Shown here: piece after piece, positions 62,268-64,000 of the stretch
Numbering within the stretch: the stretch's first letter is position 1
How the letters are laid out: the number at the start of each line of letters is the position of its first letter
Source of the DNA: Schaalia sp. lx-260
GTDB taxonomy: Bacteria > Actinomycetota > Actinomycetes > Actinomycetales > Actinomycetaceae
Direction of reading: 5' to 3'
Length of the DNA stretch: 64,000 nucleotides
Assembly (NCBI RefSeq): GCF_021083645.1
Contig: NZ_JAJNRQ010000003.1
Location: 1 to 64,000 of the forward strand
The notes under the pieces: model-generated
Told to the model about the DNA's origin: nothing
The model's input: the letters and a program-made list of their open reading frames with translations, nothing else
Databases searched by the model: none
Made by a program: the position numbers and the translations under genes

Positions 62268-64000
62268 ATGAGTACCCCCTCAACTCCCCTTTCTGTTCCT
62301 GCTCCCACGTTGCCTGACACAGTGGGTGCCGAAGGCCTCGAAAATAAGTGGGGAACCGCTTGGGAAACACACAGCACTTACGCATTTGATCGCAGCGCCA
62401 CACGGGAGCAGGTGTACTCCATTGACACGCCACCCCCAACCGTATCTGGTTCACTGCATGTAGGGCATGTGTTCTCTTACACGCATACTGATGTCATTGC
62501 GCGACATCGACGTATGCAAGGGAAATCTGTTTTCTATCCGATGGGTTGGGACGATAACGGGCTACCAACAGAACGCCGCGTACAGAATTATTTCGGTGTC
62601 CGTGTTGACCCAACATTGCCTTATGTCCCTGACTTTGTTCCTCCGCATATTGGTGGCGAAGGTAAATCTATTAAAGCGAAAGATCAGCTCCCAATTTCAC
62701 GTAAAAACTTTGTTGAGCTGTGCGAACGCCTCACCGTGGAAGATGAAGCACAATTTGAAGCCCTGTGGCGTTACCTTGGTTTGTCTGTTGACTGGAAACA
62801 GCACTACCAAACCATTGGCTCACGAGCTCGTAAAGTAGCTCAAGCTGCTTTCTTGCGTAATCTAGCCCGAGGTGAGGCCTATCAAAGCGAAGCCCCTGGC
62901 TTGTGGGATGTCACTTTCCAAACAGCCGTTGCTCAAGCTGAGCTGGAATCACGCGAATACCCTGGTTTCTACCATCGTCTTGCTTTCCATCTGAGCGACC
63001 CTGAAGCTGCTGCCACCGCAGCCGCAGCGGGAGCACCTATTGAAAACGGTGTTGATGTTTGCATTGAAACCACTCGACCAGAATTACTGGCTGCGTGCGT
63101 GGCTCTTGTTGCTCACCCGGATGATCCTCGCTATGCCCCCTTATTCGGAACCACAGTAACCTCACCCGTTTTCGGTGTGGAAGTTCCTGTTTTAGCTCAT
63201 CCTCAAGCAGAAATGGATAAGGGCGCTGGCATTGCCATGTGCTGTACTTTTGGCGATACCACTGATATTGATTGGTGGCGCGATCTGGACCTGCCTTTGC
63301 GTGCAATTCTACGTAAAGATGGTCGTATTCATACTGAGCTTCCTGATTGGATTACCTGCGCTGAGGGCGTGGAAGCCTACAAGGAAATCGCAGGTAAAAC
63401 AACATTTTCTGCACGCGAGGCAGTGGTTTCACGTCTGAAAGCCAGCGGTGAAATGCGAGGCGAACCAGTAAAAACTGTTCGTCAAACGAACTTCTTTGAA
63501 AAAGGCGATAAACCTTTAGAGATCGTCACTTCACGCCAGTGGTATATCCGAAATGGCGGTAAGAAGTGGACCCGTCCCAATGCTGGGCAGGATTTACGTG
63601 AAGAACTCATTGGCCGTGGGAATGAATTATCGTTCCATCCAGATTTCATGCGAGTGCGCTACGAAAACTGGGTCACAGGTTTGAACAATGACTGGCTTAT
63701 TTCCCGTCAGCGTTTCTTCGGTGTCCCATTCCCTCTGTGGTACCGCATCAATGAGCATGGGGAAGTTGACTACGAACAAATTTTGACTCCTTCCGAAGAT
63801 CAATTACCTATTGATCCTTCCACTGATGTTCCGGAAGGTTTCACTGCTGATCAGCGTGGTGTCGCAGGTGGATTCGCAGCAGAACTCGACATTATGGATA
63901 CGTGGGCCACGTCTTCGTTATCACCGCAGATTGCCTGTGGCTGGCTTGAAGATGATGATTTATTTGCCCGCACCTACCCCATGGATTTACGCCCACAAGG
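62268..64000 (+). CDS. valS: Valyl-tRNA synthetase, N-terminal part (cut by the window end)
   Basis: 577 codons visible, open to the right edge. ATG 62268 has GGAG 9 nt upstream. Class I synthetase: HIGH-type motif in PTVSGSLHVGHVF (about 65), GWDDNGLPTERRVQNYFGV, an editing (CP1) region with IETTRPELLAACVALVAHPDDPRYAPL and TFGDTTDIDWWRDLDLP, and RYENWVTGLNNDWLISRQRFFGVPFPLW, read in parts. KMSKS and the anticodon domain lie beyond the window. It charges tRNA-Val and edits mischarged Thr. The WDDNGLPTERR pattern is the form common in actinobacteria. Confidence 0.95.
   Translation, partial: MSTPSTPLSVPAPTLPDTVGAEGLENKWGTAWETHSTYAFDRSATREQVYSIDTPPPTVSGSLHVGHVFSYTHTDVIARHRRMQGKSVFYPMGWDDNGLPTERRVQNYFGVRVDPTLPYVPDFVPPHIGGEGKSIKAKDQLPISRKNFVELCERLTVEDEAQFEALWRYLGLSVDWKQHYQTIGSRARKVAQAAFLRNLARGEAYQSEAPGLWDVTFQTAVAQAELESREYPGFYHRLAFHLSDPEAAATAAAAGAPIENGVDVCIETTRPELLAACVALVAHPDDPRYAPLFGTTVTSPVFGVEVPVLAHPQAEMDKGAGIAMCCTFGDTTDIDWWRDLDLPLRAILRKDGRIHTELPDWITCAEGVEAYKEIAGKTTFSAREAVVSRLKASGEMRGEPVKTVRQTNFFEKGDKPLEIVTSRQWYIRNGGKKWTRPNAGQDLREELIGRGNELSFHPDFMRVRYENWVTGLNNDWLISRQRFFGVPFPLWYRINEHGEVDYEQILTPSEDQLPIDPSTDVPEGFTADQRGVAGGFAAELDIMDTWATSSLSPQIACGWLEDDDLFARTYPMDLRPQ

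Overview
The window looks like chromosomal DNA of a host-associated Gram-positive actinobacterium, probably of the Actinomycetaceae. This rests on gene content rather than a marker gene: three surface proteins end in LAxTG sorting signals (LAKTG, LAHTG, LARTG) of the class E sortase type, leuC-leuD is divergent from an NdgR/LtbR-like IclR regulator, and a cell-wall sialidase is present. Base composition looks moderate by eye, low for the phylum. Genus and species cannot be fixed from this sequence.

Layout. 1-16 kb is mainly cell surface: the N-terminal part of a large secreted protein with poly-G tracts in its upstream region, a MarR regulator, a SWIM-SNF2 helicase, a B-repeat wall protein, initiator tRNA-Met, a YeiH transporter, an acyltransferase-3 membrane enzyme, and a wall-anchored SGNH-hydrolase/VWA protein. 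15.7-24.7 kb is a catabolic block: GntR regulator, a two-domain alpha/beta hydrolase, a sugar-porter MFS, a divergent pair of GpsA-like dehydrogenase and FGGY kinase, and an MHS-type MFS. 24.7-28.2 kb is a complete lactococcin-972-type bacteriocin cassette (prebacteriocin, large membrane protein, ATPase), bounded by a 24-bp direct repeat with one mismatch. 28.4-37.3 kb holds a DHA2 exporter, a multidomain sialidase with a 9-G tract inside its reading frame, a MerR regulator, tRNA-Pro and a YtrA-type GntR/ABC operon.

37.4-64 kb is mostly housekeeping: UvrA-like ATPase, tRNA-His, ddl with an ATP-grasp partner, an AMIN-like lipoprotein, murA-lipid kinase-acyltransferase, leuCD, the IclR regulator, comEA-comEC, proC, an Na+/H+-antiporter-family permease, an oligopeptide ABC importer operon ending in a C39-like cysteine peptidase, and the 5' part of valS (cut by the window end).

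The points most worth a second look are: (i) the direct repeat framing the bacteriocin cassette; (ii) long G tracts at two surface-protein genes, suggesting phase variation; (iii) a kinase/dehydrogenase pair whose dehydrogenase has lost the substrate-phosphate arginine of glycerol-3-phosphate dehydrogenases; and (iv) the peptidase coupled to a peptide importer. Functions are read from motifs and family resemblance; no database search was possible.
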